From assembly GCA_023512835.1 (NCBI GenBank), contig CM042089.1, forward strand, positions 54,555,427 through 54,619,426: a DNA stretch of 64,000 bases. The letters run 5' to 3'. This document shows positions 23,457-35,320 of the stretch, in pieces (positions within the stretch are counted from its first letter, which is position 1; the number at the start of each line of letters is the position of its first letter). Under the pieces are notes generated by a model, which worked only from the letters and a program-made list of their open reading frames with translations, searched no databases and was not told the origin of the DNA. The position numbers and the translations under genes were made by a program. The DNA comes from Taxillus chinensis. Taxonomy: Eukaryota; Streptophyta; Magnoliopsida; Santalales; Loranthaceae.

Positions 23457-24981
23457 TGACAGACAGATTTTTAACCTCTCTAAAAGAGCTAGCTAATGTC
23501 GTTAAATCTCTCTTCAAGATAATAAATTCCCTAAGTTTGAACTAAAAGAATAGCAGCAAGTAAGGGGTCGAACCCACGGGGATTAGCCTACTTTTCTAGT
23601 TCTTAAATCAAAACACCCAATTACTCTTGTTCTATAAAATGTCTTGGCAAAAAGTTCTCTTTTTTAAACTAAAGATCTAATTTTTATGTGGTTTTCCAAA
23701 ATATCAAAGAAAGCAAGTTGTTTTTAGGACTAAAATTCAAGGATTAAAGGTATCTAGGGTCACAACTTCACCTCCCTACGCTGCTTCTACTGATTATAAG
23801 GTTCTTGAGATTATTTAATTGATAACATGCCATAACTAAGCCAAGGTTCTACAAATGGTCATTGAAAACCTTCTAAGTCTTTGTCTGCTGAATGGTCATC
23901 ATAGCAGCAACATACAAAGCATAATTATAATACTCATGACAGGATAATGGTCACACCAATCACAAATATGTTATGAATCAAAGATCAGCCTCAGACTAAG
24001 GCTAAGAAAACCCAGGTGTACACCACAGATATTAAAAGATGAAGAACATATTCATAAAATATGCAATCTCAATTAAACAAACCCAATATTCAAATAATCA
24101 GTTTAACAACTTAGGGGGCTACATTGCTCCCCTAGATTAAAAGACTACTCACGCATGTTCTTGACAAAGCATAAACAAATAAAGAACATCATCTTAGAAC
24201 CGAGAGCGGCAGAACTTCAACTCTGGATCTTCTCCAGCCGTCAAACTCTTAGGGCCGGCAGCTCCAAGAACGTGAGCCTTCTCTTTCTCTCTCTAAAAAC
24301 ATGAAACCCTGCAAAAATCTCCAAAAACATGTTGTGTTGCCTCCTCCCCTCCAAGGACGTGTAGACCTCCTTATATAACTGCTGGATGGGCCTGAATGCT
24401 GTATTATAAAGTGTGCCCTAGCCCATCTGTCACAACTTATCAAAACGACGTAGTTTTGATAAGTGACACTTCCAACATTAAAATCTCTTAATCTAAGCAC
24501 AATATGAACAAGGTCCTTTAGGAAAGAATGATCAGCATAACAAAACGACTGAATCGGTGCAAAAATATGACTGCACGTCAATTTGAACGTCATATGCCCA
24601 ATTGGCGTGCAGCTCCAAATTAGGTGAAATTCTTCCCCAAGCTTCCTTGCATCATGTAGAAGGCTGGTATGCAGTAATATGCTTGCACGCCAATTGGTCC
24701 AATTGGCGTTCAAGGCCTTTGGCTCTGAAACTTCTGTGGAAGGTAGAGAACATCATTCTGAGAAACTTTAGTTCTGCACGCCAATTGGTTTGAGGCCATC
24801 TACTTGGTCAAAATTAATCTCCAAAACCTGACAAAACAACCTAAAAGCGCATGTATATGCAAATAGCATCTTCTTAGGGGTTAGAGCAAATATAAATGAA
24901 ATATAATACAATAAGGCTCTAATCATGCTCTTAAACACCCCTAAATAGGCAATAGAATAACGACATAAATGCACGTTATCA
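23457..24981 (-). repeat. Athila-like 3' LTR
   Basis: On the plus strand TGACAGACAG...CACGTTATCA; in element sense TGATAACGTGC to CTGTCTGTCA. Contains, in element sense, U3 hairpins (24573-24709), the CAAAACTACGTCGTTTTG palindrome (24440-24457), a TATA box (about 24371-24378), and a conserved GGGGGCTACATTGCTCCC block (24115). Confidence 0.93.
24436..24463 (-). promoter_or_regulatory. ACGT-core palindrome, Athila 3' LTR
   Basis: CTTATCAAAAC and GTTTTGATAAG, 11-base perfect arms around GACGTA. It lies about 60 bp upstream of the TATA box in element sense. The identical core occurs in the T1 LTRs. ACGT cores are known bZIP-type binding sites; binding here is inferred. Confidence 0.75.
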
Positions 24982-26606
24982 AATACATCACACTTGAACC
25001 ATTGCTTGTCCTCAAGCATGCAGAAATAAAATAAACACTCAGAATAAACTGGAAGAAAAATAAAATAACAATCAAGGAGAATCATGGTTTCCTAAGCATG
25101 CACTCTATCATGATGAAATGGGAATTTAAGCAACCAAAATGAGTCATAGCTTATTTCATTCATATCCATATTCTTAAGTCCAACAACCATGCAATCTCAG
25201 CACTGAAAATTCAGATATCAACAAGTATTCCATGATAAAATAGCACCTAGTTTCCCTTTAAGTTCTCACCAAGGATAAAGCTGCCTCACTCAAATATAAA
25301 TTCTCTTTTCTATCAATCTCAAGCCCAATGACAGTACCTAACAATTAACAAAGGATTGGTAAACTCCTCACTACATTTGCCATCAGCTATTGATTAAGTA
25401 CCTTCCAAGAAATCATAAGAGTTCCCTATTGTGCTCATCAAAGAAAACACACTCCCTATTATACTTTATTTGAAACTCACACTCTACTCTAATAACTGAT
25501 AAAACACACCTTGAACCTAAGAATTGAGCTCAACACTCTCAAAACAAACAAAACTCAGCCATTGTGGCTACAAAACTAACTAATTACTCATATAAACATC
25601 AAGCCATTGTCGCTTTTATTTTGAATCTCTCTTTTCTTTTCTTTTCTTTTTTTTCTTTTTTTTTCACACTTCTTTTAAGTAATAACCTTACAAGGTTGCA
25701 TTTTATGCTGTCCCTTGATGGATTATTCACTCTTTTTTTATTCATGCTCACTTTTTCTTTTTGCCTTTTTTTTTTCTTGCTGCAATGAAATAACAATACT
25801 TACAAACACATAAAAAGGCTGGATTTTTCTAATGCATACCCTTTTCACAATGTGCATCACAGCCTTTCTTTTACTTTCCAACACCACAAAATAAAAAAGG
25901 ATGCATAGACAGTCAAAGTGACTTAGAGGCCTTGCACCCTAACTACACACCAAACACTGAGCACTAATAAGTAATCACATGCTTACTTGAATCCTACCAT
26001 TAAATAACCAATGTTGAAAGCAGAGAAGAGTAAGCAAACTATTACCCATGCCCAAAAATGGCACTCAAGGGCTAAAAAGAAGCTTTTCTCATGTTTTCTT
26101 TTTATTTTCTTTGTCACTCAACTTTAAGGGTCAATAAGGTTTATCTTAGCATGTTATGCTTAGCTAATATTCAAACTTCAGCTCCAAAAACATGGTGATA
26201 TCATTCAAAAGATAAAGACATGATTAAACCAAATCAGAGCACATTTTAACTACTTTAACACCCTTATCACAACATGATACTAATGTGGCACAAAAGTAAA
26301 ATTTTTAGGCCAAAATTGCATACTTAATATCCATGTCTCCACATGCAAATCACTCAAGCAGGCAACTCAAACAAGCATGCAAACAATTTTTTTGTTTTTT
26401 TTTTAAATGACTAACAAACAATCCAAGAACAAACACCATAAATAAAACATGCAATCACACAACATAAAAGACAAGCACGTGGCTCAAGTCACTCCCCAAT
26501 ACACCACACTTAAAATATGTTATGTCCTCATGGCATGAAATAGGGAGTAGGAAAATAATTACCTCTCAGTTGGCAAGCTGTAGTAGTACATAACATTGGC
26601 CACCAT
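24982..26606 (-). other. Athila 3' untranslated region
   Basis: No gene supported. Near the LTR in element sense is TTGAGGACAAGCAATGG, then AAGTGTGATGTATT before the LTR start, a common arrangement in plant Athila/Tat elements. Elsewhere there are T/C-rich runs on the plus strand (25620-25790) and A-rich sequence. Confidence 0.6.
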
Positions 26607-27103
26607 TCAACGTGCACGAGTAACAAAATCAGCTGAGGTTTCTCCGCGTATTTCCCAGCTTTCCCTCATTTGCAGAATAGCAATCATATAATAGCAAACA
26701 AAAATCCCACAGCTGAATTGGTCAGGCTGTTGTGGGAGTTCCATTTCGTTGAGGTGAATAAGAGGGAGCTTGTCCTGCAACAATCCTTCCTTTTTCATCG
26801 CATCCTTGATTCTTTTTATGAGCCCATGAACAAGCCATCTCTTTCTTTTGGTGAACCCTTCGCCTTGGCTTGGATCATAAAGCACTACATCCCTACACTC
26901 AAATCCACACGCACCAAGATATAGTGACGATCAATGTGCACAGGGATCAGCACCTCGTGCATACCATGCCAAGGACGGTGCCCTTCATTCTGACCATTAA
27001 TACGCTGGCGCCACACACTTTCAGACAAAGGTTGCTCATAAATAATAGAGGTATACTGGGATAGTGGGTAGTTATGAGGCTCAGCCTCCACTACAAAATG
27101 CAT
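26607..27103 (-). pseudogene. C48/ULP1-like peptidase domain in Athila element
   Basis: Downstream of integrase, same strand. Reading from 27103: a segment ending HGMHEVLIPVHIDRHYILVRVDL (His), then a one-base shift near 26885, then CRDVVLYDPSQ (Asp), and PDQFSCGIFVCYYM (Gln and Cys) near 26700. This order, His, Asp, Gln-Cys, is that of ULP1/C48 cysteine peptidases. The frameshift between His and Asp breaks the domain. Unlike the Sire-B copy there is no linked plant transposon domain upstream, and the sequences are far apart, so the two lineages look like separate carriers. The partner or substrate is unknown. Confidence 0.72.
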
Positions 27104-27269
27104 AGTCCTGCAAATGGTTAGTCAAGAAAGAAACAAAATCTACCGCACCAGGGTTAGCTTGCAAACAAAATTATTGAATAAAAATAAATAAAATAAAACA
27201 TTGGGTTACTTCCCAACCAGCGCTTTATTTAAAGTCTGTAGCTAAACTTTCAATTAAGATCATGAGGTG

Positions 27270-28465
27270 GTGAAAGAGAGGGAATCAACAATTTCCCTCT
27301 GAGTTGGATCAAAGTATGGTTTCAGTCTGTTGCCATTCACCCAAAATTTCTTGCCATCTACAGCTTAGAGCTCAAATCTCCTATATGGCTTCTTATCAAC
27401 TATCACAAAAGGTCCCATCCATTTGGACTTTAATTTTCCAGGAAATAGCCATAACCTTGTGTTAAATAAGAGAACTTTCTACCCCAAGGTTAAAGGTTCA
27501 TTGGTTAATTGCCTATCATGCCATTTCTTAGTTCTTTCTTTATACATTTTAGCACTTTCATAGGCATCCATCCTGAACTCATCTAATTCAATTAATTGAG
27601 TCATCCTAAGCTCCTTGGCCTCTTGTGGATCAAAATCTAACTTCCTCAAGGCCTAGTGAGCCTTGTGCTCTAATTCCACAGGTAAGTGACAAGCCTTCCC
27701 ATAAAGAATACGGTAAGGTGACATCCCAATGGGAGTTTTATAGGCTGTCCTATATGCCCATAAGGCTTCATCAAGCCTTTGAGACTAGTCTTTCCTATTT
27801 GCTCCAACAGTTTTCTCTAAAATGGCTTTAATCTCTCTGTTAGACACCTCTGCATGTCCATTAGCTTGTGGGTGGTAAGCTAAAGACTTCCTATGAGTTA
27901 CCCCATATTTGTTCAACAACTTGTCAAACAATTTATTGCAGAAGTGACTACCCTCATCACTAATTATAGCCCTTGGTGTCCTAAATCGGCTAAAGATGTT
28001 TTTGGTAAGGAAGTGAGTCACTACTCTAGCATCATTCACTCTGGTTGGTATAGCTTCTACCCACTTTGACACATAATCCACAGCCAATAGGATATATGAA
28101 TACCCATCAGAATTGGGGAATGGCCCCATAAAATCAATGCCCCATATATCAAAAATTTTAACTGGAAGAATTCCAGTTAATGGCATCTCATTCTTCCTAG
28201 ACAGACCACCTACCCTTTGACATCTATCACAGGTTTTGATGTAGACATAGGTGTCTTTCACCATGTGAGGCCAATAGAAGCCACACTGCATGATCTTAGC
28301 CACAGTTCTCTGCACCCCAAAGTGGCCCCCATAATATGATGAATGACAATGGTATATTATGTCATCTATCTCCTCCTCAAGGACACACCTTCTAATTATT
28401 TGGTCTGGACACCTCCTATAGAGAATAGGGTCTTCCCAAATGTATTTCTTAGCATCCATTACCAA
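27270..28465 (-). pseudogene. Athila integrase
   Basis: Starts around [13 protein letters not shown] at 28465. HHCC zinc finger: H in [11 protein letters not shown] and CDRC in [12 protein letters not shown] (about 28220-28350). Catalytic core: [10 protein letters not shown] (about 28130), ISDEGSHF (about 27960) and [14 protein letters not shown] (about 27850). A TAG at about 27785 replaces Trp in [14 protein letters not shown], then a C-terminal part runs to FWVNGNRLKPYF (about 27310) with further stops. No chromodomain follows. Confidence 0.88.
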
Positions 28466-28474
28466 CCTCTTTCG

Positions 28475-30465
28475 CTAATGGTAGACCAATTGCTTGGGTA
28501 TAAACCTAGTGGCTAAATAGTTTGCTATATCAGCAAACCAAGGAAGCCGGTGCACCTCAAACAACTTCTCATCAGGAAAGTCATCTACAATGGGTAGAGA
28601 CTTAGGTGCATTCTCCACACGGGAGAGGTGGTCAGCCACAGAATTTAGGGCTCCCTTTGTGTCTCTAATTTCAAGATCAAATTCCTGTAAAAGGAGTACC
28701 CACCTAATCAAGCGTGGCTTAGCTTCCTTTTTAGCAAATAAATATTTCAAAGCTGCATGATCAATATAAACAATTACTTTAGACCCAAAAAGGTAGGGTC
28801 TAAACTTATTGCAGCCATAAACCACGGCCAGCAACTCTTTTTCAGTGGTGGTGTAGTTCTGTTGAGCATCATCTAAGGTCTTACTAGCATATTAAATGAC
28901 CCTAAACACCTTATCACGTCTTTGCCGTAAGACTACTCCCATAGCATAATCACTTGCGTCACACATTAGCTCAAAAGGCTGAGCCCAGTCTGGTGTGACT
29001 ATAACTAGTGCAGTGACTAACTTACCCTTGAGGATGTTGAAAGCTTCTAAGCAATCTGCATTGAACTCAAAGCTTGTGTCCTTCTCTAACAGCCTACTCA
29101 TGGGTTTTGCAATTTTAGAGAAGTCCTTAATGAATCTCCTATAAAAGCCAGCATAGCCAAGGAAACTTCTCACCCCTTTTTCATTTGTTGGAGGTGGCAA
29201 AGTCTCAATAGTGGAGATTTTTGCCTTGTCCACCTCAAAACCTTGTGAAGACACCTTGTGCCCTAGAACTATACCCTCAGTTACCATAAAATGGCATTTT
29301 TCCCAATTTAGGACTAGTTCCATCTCCTCACATCTTTCTAAGACAACATCTAAAATTTTCAAACACTATTGGTAGGAGGAACCAAACACCGAAAAGTCAT
29401 CCATGAAAACCTCCATGATCTCCTCCACCAAGCCCTGGAAAATGGCCATCATGCACCTTTGAAAGGTGGCAGGTGCATTGCATAGCCCAAATGGCATCCT
29501 CCTAAAAGCCAAGGTGCCAAAGGGGCACGTGAAAGTGGTCTTTTCTTGGTCTTCGGGTTTAACCATGATCTGATTATACCCGGAGTATCCATCTAAAAAG
29601 CAGTAGTGACTATAGCCAGCTAACCTATCCAACATCTGGTCAATGAAAGGAAGGGGAAAGTGATCCTTCCTGGTAGCCTTATTCAGCTTCCTATAGTCAA
29701 CACACACTCTCCATCCCGTCACAGTCCGAGATGGATCAATTCATTCTTCTCATTTTTAATCACTGTCATACCCCCTTTCTTGGGCACAACATGCAACGGA
29801 CTCACCCACTCACTATCTGAAATAGCATAAATTATTCCCGCATTTTTCCATTTTAGAATTTCTTTTTTTACTACTTCTTTCATGGCAGGGTTTAATCTTC
29901 TTTGTCTTTCAGCTGTGAGTTTAAAGTCATCATTCATTAGAATTTTGTGCATACAAATCCCTGGACTTATACCCCTAATGTCTTCAATGTTCCACCCTAG
30001 GGCCTTTTTGTGTTTCCTAAGGGTTTCTAGCAATTGAGTGCACTCTACATCATTTAAATTAGTAGCAACTATAACTGGGAATTTATTTGTAGAGTCTAGA
30101 AATTCATACCTTAGGTGTCCAGGCAGTTCCTTCAGTTCTGGAGCTAGAGGTATGTCCTCTTCCTTCTCCTCCTTTGCTTGCTCCAGAGAATTTGATGTTT
30201 GCTCATCCTCCTCAGTTGTCAAGTCCACTTCATCATCTTGTTGAGCTTCTATAAGCTGGAGCACTCCATCATTTGCTATGGTAATTTCTTCTGCCAAAAA
30301 GTCTTCTACCAACTCCTTAAAATCTTCAACCCATAGGCAGTCCTCCTCCTCTTGACCTTGTAACGCCTTTCCCATATGGAAGACTAAGGTCTCTTCATTA
30401 ATTCTCAGAGTCAGTTGCCTTTGAGCCACATCTATCAAACCCTGTTCTGAGAAATAGTCTTCCAA
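28475..30465 (-). pseudogene. Athila reverse transcriptase and RNase H
   Basis: RT region: SEWVSPLHVVPKKGGMT (about 29790), VCVDYRKLNKATRKDHFPLP (about 29700-29640), MPFGLCNAPATFQRC (about 29480), and the active site FMDDFSVFGS (about 29390). After a stop comes KCHFMVTEGIVLGHKVS (about 29290), the connection domain, then RNase H with [10 protein letters not shown] (about 28770) and VADHLSRVE (about 28620). Frame changes at about 29722 and 29364, plus a break near 28890, prevent one polyprotein. Confidence 0.9.
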
Positions 30466-30895
30466 GGAGGAGCTGAACTCCTCTATCTTCTTCCATTTCC
30501 AAAACTACAAAGTCTGCTGGAAAAGTGAAGGAGCCCACCTTAACTAGCACATCTTCAATGATTCCTTCAGGTCTTCCAGTGAACCGGTCTGCAAACTGCA
30601 ATGAGATGGAAGTTGGCTTCATTCCTGTGAGCCCAAGCTGCTTGTATAGAGAAAAGGAGATCAAGTTGATACTAGCCCCTAAATCACAAAGGGCCTGCTG
30701 CTGCGGTGCATTTCCAATCACACAAGGAAGGTTAAAACTGCCCGGATCTTTATGCTTGATGGGAAAATTCCTTTGGACAACACTGCTTACCTCGTTTGTG
30801 ACAGCTACCATCTCATGGTCCCCATACCTTCTCTTCTTCTTCACAAAACCTTTAATGTATTTTCTATACCTGGGCATTTGCTCCAAAACTTCCAC
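30398..30895 (-). pseudogene. Athila aspartic protease region
   Basis: From MEVLEQMPRYRKYIKGF to the end of the reading frame. Holds ALCDLGASINLI (about 30680), the Athila/Tat form of the retroviral aspartic protease active site, with Leu between Asp and Gly where Thr or Ser is usual, and LLLGRLFLRTG (about 30440). The typical lead-in PCVIGNAP is present. It overlaps the following RT frame by about 70 bp in a different frame, so a shift is present. Confidence 0.85.
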
Positions 30896-30970
30896 AAATG
30901 GGATATTAATTTCAAGCCACTTGAATAAACTCAGGAAGCACTCATACTCTTCCTCAACCCTTTGATTTTT

Positions 30971-32650
30971 TTACCGTTGAAGAAATGGCATGGTAGGCCT
31001 TAGCTCTTTCAGCCCTTGTTCTTCAGCTAGTCTGCCTTTAGTCAACTGTTGGTCCTTCTTTTCTTGCACCTTTTCTTCTTCTTTATCAAATTTTCCTTGT
31101 TCTTCTGATATGGCCCTCTTCTTAGGCTCTTCAGTTTCCTTCGATGCTTTCCCACTCCTTAAAGTGATAGCCTTGCAACTCTCCTTGGGGTTCACTTCAG
31201 TGTCACTTGAAAAAGATTTAGCTGAAACTCCTTGATTTGCATTATGTGCCATACTTACGAGCAGCTTTTCCATATTCTTCATTGAAGATTCCATGCTGCC
31301 TACCCTTTCCTCCAAATCACCCATCTTTCTTTTAGCTGTCTCATCCTCATTCAGATATATTCTTCCTCTTTGTTGTTGAGGCTGAGGCTGTTGCTGCTCG
31401 AATCCTGGAGGTGGATGTAAATAATTATCAGTAGCATACGGATTTTGCTTCATCCTTGGGGGCACATATTTATACTGAACTGATGTATCTCCCCGTCGGT
31501 TCTGGTTCTTCTGATATGCCTGAGATTGTTGTTGGTTGTGATTGTACCCTTGTCCTTGTTGTTAAGGATAATATTGCTACTTCTAGTACAAGCCTTTTCC
31601 TCCAACATAATTTGCTTCTTCAGCTCCACTCCATCCTTGCTCAACTACTAGTGAGGCTTGTTGTGATCCTCCGACTTTAAGAGCCAACATTTCTATGCTT
31701 TTCACTAAAGCCTGGATCTGGTCTTGCATATCATTGGAAGAATTGTCAACTGAAGCTATTTTCTCCCTTGGCCTTGCAGTCCGTACATTCGACCACTGCC
31801 AATCAGCCAAAGAGAGTCTCTCTAAGAGTTCAGCTGCAGCATCAGGCTCTAAATTCATTAAACATCCTCCAACAGCTGCATTCACCTTATCTTGTGAGTG
31901 AGACTGAAGACCAGTGTAGAAAGATTCAATTTGAATCCATTGGGGTCTTCCATGGTCAGGGCATCTTCTTATCAAATTTTTAAAGCGCTCCCAAGCCTCA
32001 TGAAGAGTCTCCATCTCATCTTGCTTGAATCTGCTGATTTCCCCTCTGAGCTGGATCACCTTGGAAGGAGGAAAGTATTTAGACATGAATTTAGTCTGCA
32101 TCTCCTCCCAAGTATTTATTGAACCTGCTGGTAAACTGTTAAACCACCTAAGAGCTCTATCCCTTAAGAAGAAAGGAAAAAGCCTTAGCTTTATTGCCTC
32201 CTCCGACACATTGTTGATCTTTATGGTGTCACACATCTGGTAGAACCTTATCAAATGCTGGTGTAGAACATCCACTACTGTTCCTCCAAAAGCATTGTTG
32301 CTCACCATATTAATTAATGCCGGCTTCAGCTCAAAACTATTTGCTTGAACTCTTGTTTGCTTAATCCTAGAATAATGGTCTGACATCATCGGTCTCGCGT
32401 AGTCTAAGAAGGTTCTGGGCATAAACCTATTACCCTCTTCTTCTAGATATTGGCCATTGTAATTGGCCCCTCCTTGCGGTGCACCACCATCAGGCCTTAA
32501 ATCTGCCATCAATTCACCTACTGATTGCTTTAAGCCTTGCAGTGCTTCTTCAGCCTCTCGTGCTGCTTCCCTAGCTGCCCTGCAATGAGCTCTGAACAAC
32601 CTTTCAGGTTCCCGATTAAATGGTATAAACTCCTCTCTTGGCATGCACAA
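30971..32650 (-). pseudogene. Athila gag
   Basis: The first frame (from 32650, MCMPREEFIPFNREPERLF) has the retrotransposon gag fold: RALRWFNSLPAGSINTWEE (about 32150-32100), FMSKYFPPSKV (about 32060), and FSYTGL-like FYTGLQSHSQDKVNAAVG (about 31900). It ends at 31583. A second frame (31465-30971) continues with a Gln-rich stretch, CKAITLRSGKASKE (about 31160), a phrase typical of this group, and a Lys/Glu-rich tail. The frameshift lies near 31500-31580. The true start may be upstream of 32650. Confidence 0.85.
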
Positions 32651-32820
32651 CTAGGAATTCTCGTAAATACGCTGTGAATGTTCCTGTAAGAAAACAAGAA
32701 CACACCCGGCAGCTCCGAACAATTCAAAAATAAATAAAAACTAAAAGAAAAATAAGCACCAAGATCAGAATTCAGACAATTTCATTCAATGTTGATTTTC
32801 TAAAGCTAGTCAACCGTTGA

Positions 32821-32839
32821 ATCCCCGGCAACGGCGCCA
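32821..32839 (-). promoter_or_regulatory. Primer binding site, tRNA-Asp
   Basis: In element sense TGGCGCCGTTGCCGGGGAT, three bases inside the 5' LTR. It is complementary to the 3' end of plant tRNA-Asp, the primer used by Athila-type elements. Confidence 0.9.
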
Positions 32840-32842
32840 ATT

Positions 32843-34367
32843 TGACAGGCAGATTTTTAACCTCTCTAAAAGAGCTAGCTAATGTCATTAAATCTCTCTT
32901 CAAGATAATAAATTCCCTAAGTTTGCACTAAAAGAATAGCAGCAAGCAAGGGGTCGAACCCACGGGGATTAGCCTAGTTTTCTAGTTCTTAAATCAAAAC
33001 ACCCAATTACTCTTGTTTTATAAAATGTCTTGGCAAAAAGTTCTCTTTTTTAAACTAAAGATCTAATTTTTATGTGGTTTTCCAAAATATCAAAGAAAGC
33101 AAGTTGTTTTTAGGACTAAAATTCAAGGATTAAAGGTATCCAGGGTCACAACTTCACCTCCCTACGCTGCTTCTACTGATTATAAGGTTCTTGAGATTAT
33201 TTAATTGATAACATGCCATAACTAAGCCAAGGTTCTACAAATGGTCATTGAAAACCTTCTAAGTGTTGTCTGCCTGAATGGTCATCATAGCAGCAACATA
33301 CAAAGCATAATTATAATACTCATGACAGGATAATGGTCACACCAATCACAAATATGTTATGAATCAAAGATCAGCCTCAGACTAAGGCTAAGAAAACCCA
33401 GGTGTACACCCCAGATATTAAAAGATGAAGAACAGATTCATAAAACATGCAATCTCAATTAAACAAACCCAATATTCAAATAATCAGTTTAACAACGTAG
33501 GGGGCTACATTGCTCCCGTAGATTAAAAGACTACTCACGCATGTTCTTGGCAAAGCCTAAACAAATAAAGAACATCATCTTAGAACCAAGAGCGGCAGAA
33601 CTTCAACTCTGGATCTTCTCCAGCCATCAAACTCTCAGGGCCGGCAGCTCCAAGAACGTGAGCCTTCTCTTTCCCTCTCTAAAAACGTGAAACCTTGCAA
33701 AAATCTCCAAAAACGTGTTGTGTTGCCTCCTCCCCTCCAAGGACATGTAGACCTCCTTATATAACTGCTGGATGGGCCTGAATGCTGTATTATAAAGTGT
33801 GCCCTAGCCCATCTGTCACAACTTATCAAAACGACGTAGTTTTGATAAGTGACACTTCCAACATTAAAATCTCTCAATCTAAGAACAATATGAACAAGGT
33901 CCTTTAGGAAAGAATAATCAGCATAACAAAATGACTGAATCGGTGCAAAAATATGGCTGCACGTCAATTTGAACGTCATATGCCCAATTGGCGTGCAGCT
34001 CCAAATTAGGTGAAATTCTTCTCCAAGCTTTCGTGCATCATGTAGAAGGCTGGTATGCAATAATATGCTTGCATGCCAATTGGTCCAATTGGCGTTCAAG
34101 GCCTTTGGCTCTGAAACTTCTGTGGAAGGTAGAGAACATCATTCTGAGAAACTTTAGTTCTGCACGCCAATTGGTTTGAGGCCATCTACTTGGTCAAAAT
34201 TAATCTCCAAAACCTGACAAAACAGCCTAAAAGCGCATGTATATGCAAATAGCATCTTCTTAGGGGTTAGAGCAAATATAAATGAAATATAATACAATAA
34301 GGCTCTAATCATGCTCTTAAACACCCCTAAATAGGCAATAGAATAACGGCATAAATGCACGTTATCA
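32843..34367 (-). repeat. Athila-like 5' LTR
   Basis: Same 1,525-bp length as the 3' LTR with scattered single-base changes. Includes the same palindrome (33822-33849), TATA region (about 33757) and hairpins. Followed by target duplication ACCTC at 34368-34372. Confidence 0.93.
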
Positions 34368-35320
34368 ACCTCATATCTGAAAAATCAAATTTTGTACCAT
34401 GATCACTCCTGATGCATTTAATGCTCAGTCCTTGTGAGTTGCTTATCCAATTGAAAAGATCTATAAGATACTCAAATGTTTGATCCTTTGATTTCAGGAT
34501 CATCACCCATGCGTACTTGGTGAAATCATCGATAACCACAAAGGTATATATCTCGCACCAGCTAGTGAAGAAATAGAAATTGGACCGCAGAGGTCCATAT
34601 GAAGAAGTTGTAAGGGAGCAGTTATTGAATTAACTGATTTGCTCTTAAAGCTACGTTTGGTCTGTTTGCCAAGTTGACATTCTCGACAGAGAGTATCTCT
34701 GGAGTATATATGTTTAGGCAGATCAGTAACCAAATCAAGTGATGCTAATTTAGACAGAGTCTTAAAATTTAAATAAGCACACCGCTTGTGCCATAGCCAA
34801 CTTTCTTCATTTGATGCTGTAGTGAGGAAGCATACAGGCTCAGAGGAATTATTTCTTAAGACCACTGAGTATATGTCCCCATCTCTTGATCCGGATAAGT
34901 TAATATCTCCGGAAAAGTTATCTCTGACTGTGCAGGTGTTAGAGAAAAAGGAAACAGTGAATCCTTTGTCACATAAATTACTGACACTCAGCAGATTATG
35001 CTTCAAACCTTCGACTAGTTCAACCTTAGTAATTGATACATAGTCGTTGGTTAAAGTGCCATACCCCACAGTCTTACCTTTGCTGTTGTCACCATATGAT
35101 ACGGATGGGCCTCGTTTGTCATTAACTTCAACAAGTAGAGTCTGATCACCCGTTATATGTCCGGAGCATCCACTATCGAGGATCCACTTACTTTGATTGA
35201 TCTTTAACTTCAAGTGATCCAGCAATGCATTCCAGAGATGCTCCTGAAAGACAATAGTTTACACTTTTGGTGCCTAAACTTGTTTCGGGCGGTTAGAAGA
35301 AACAGCAGTAGTGTCAACAG
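34368..35320 (-). pseudogene. Sire-L protease and integrase N-terminal half
   Basis: Continues from 38181 after removal of the S solo LTR and runs into the Athila insertion. Protease motif WILDSGCSGHITGDQ (about 35175-35130), integrase zinc finger with HKRCAYLNFKTLSKLASLDL and CRECQLGKQTKRSF (about 34640-34790), and core MDLCGPISISSLAGARY (about 34590) to SDHGTKFDFSDMR (about 34390). The first His of HHCC reads Tyr in CAYLN, where GHLN is usual. The frame shifts near 34540. Confidence 0.86.

Larger units (their letters stand above)
23457..34367 (-). mobile_element. Complete Athila/Tat-type gypsy element
   Basis: Flanked by ACCTC (23452-23456, 34368-34372) with two 1,525-bp LTRs that look almost identical by eye. 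PBS for tRNA-Asp at 32821-32839; order gag, protease, RT, RNase H, integrase and an additional C48-like ORF, all on the minus strand. No chromodomain is seen after integrase, in line with the non-chromovirus Athila/Tat group. All ORFs carry defects. Inserted in Sire-L integrase; high LTR similarity suggests it is among the younger insertions. Confidence 0.93.

Noticed and set aside
24249..24713. 154-aa minus-strand ORF present in both Athila LTRs (also 33635-34099)
   Set aside because: It crosses the TATA box and hairpins of U3. Its conservation is explained by the near identity of the LTR pair; no domain is recognisable.
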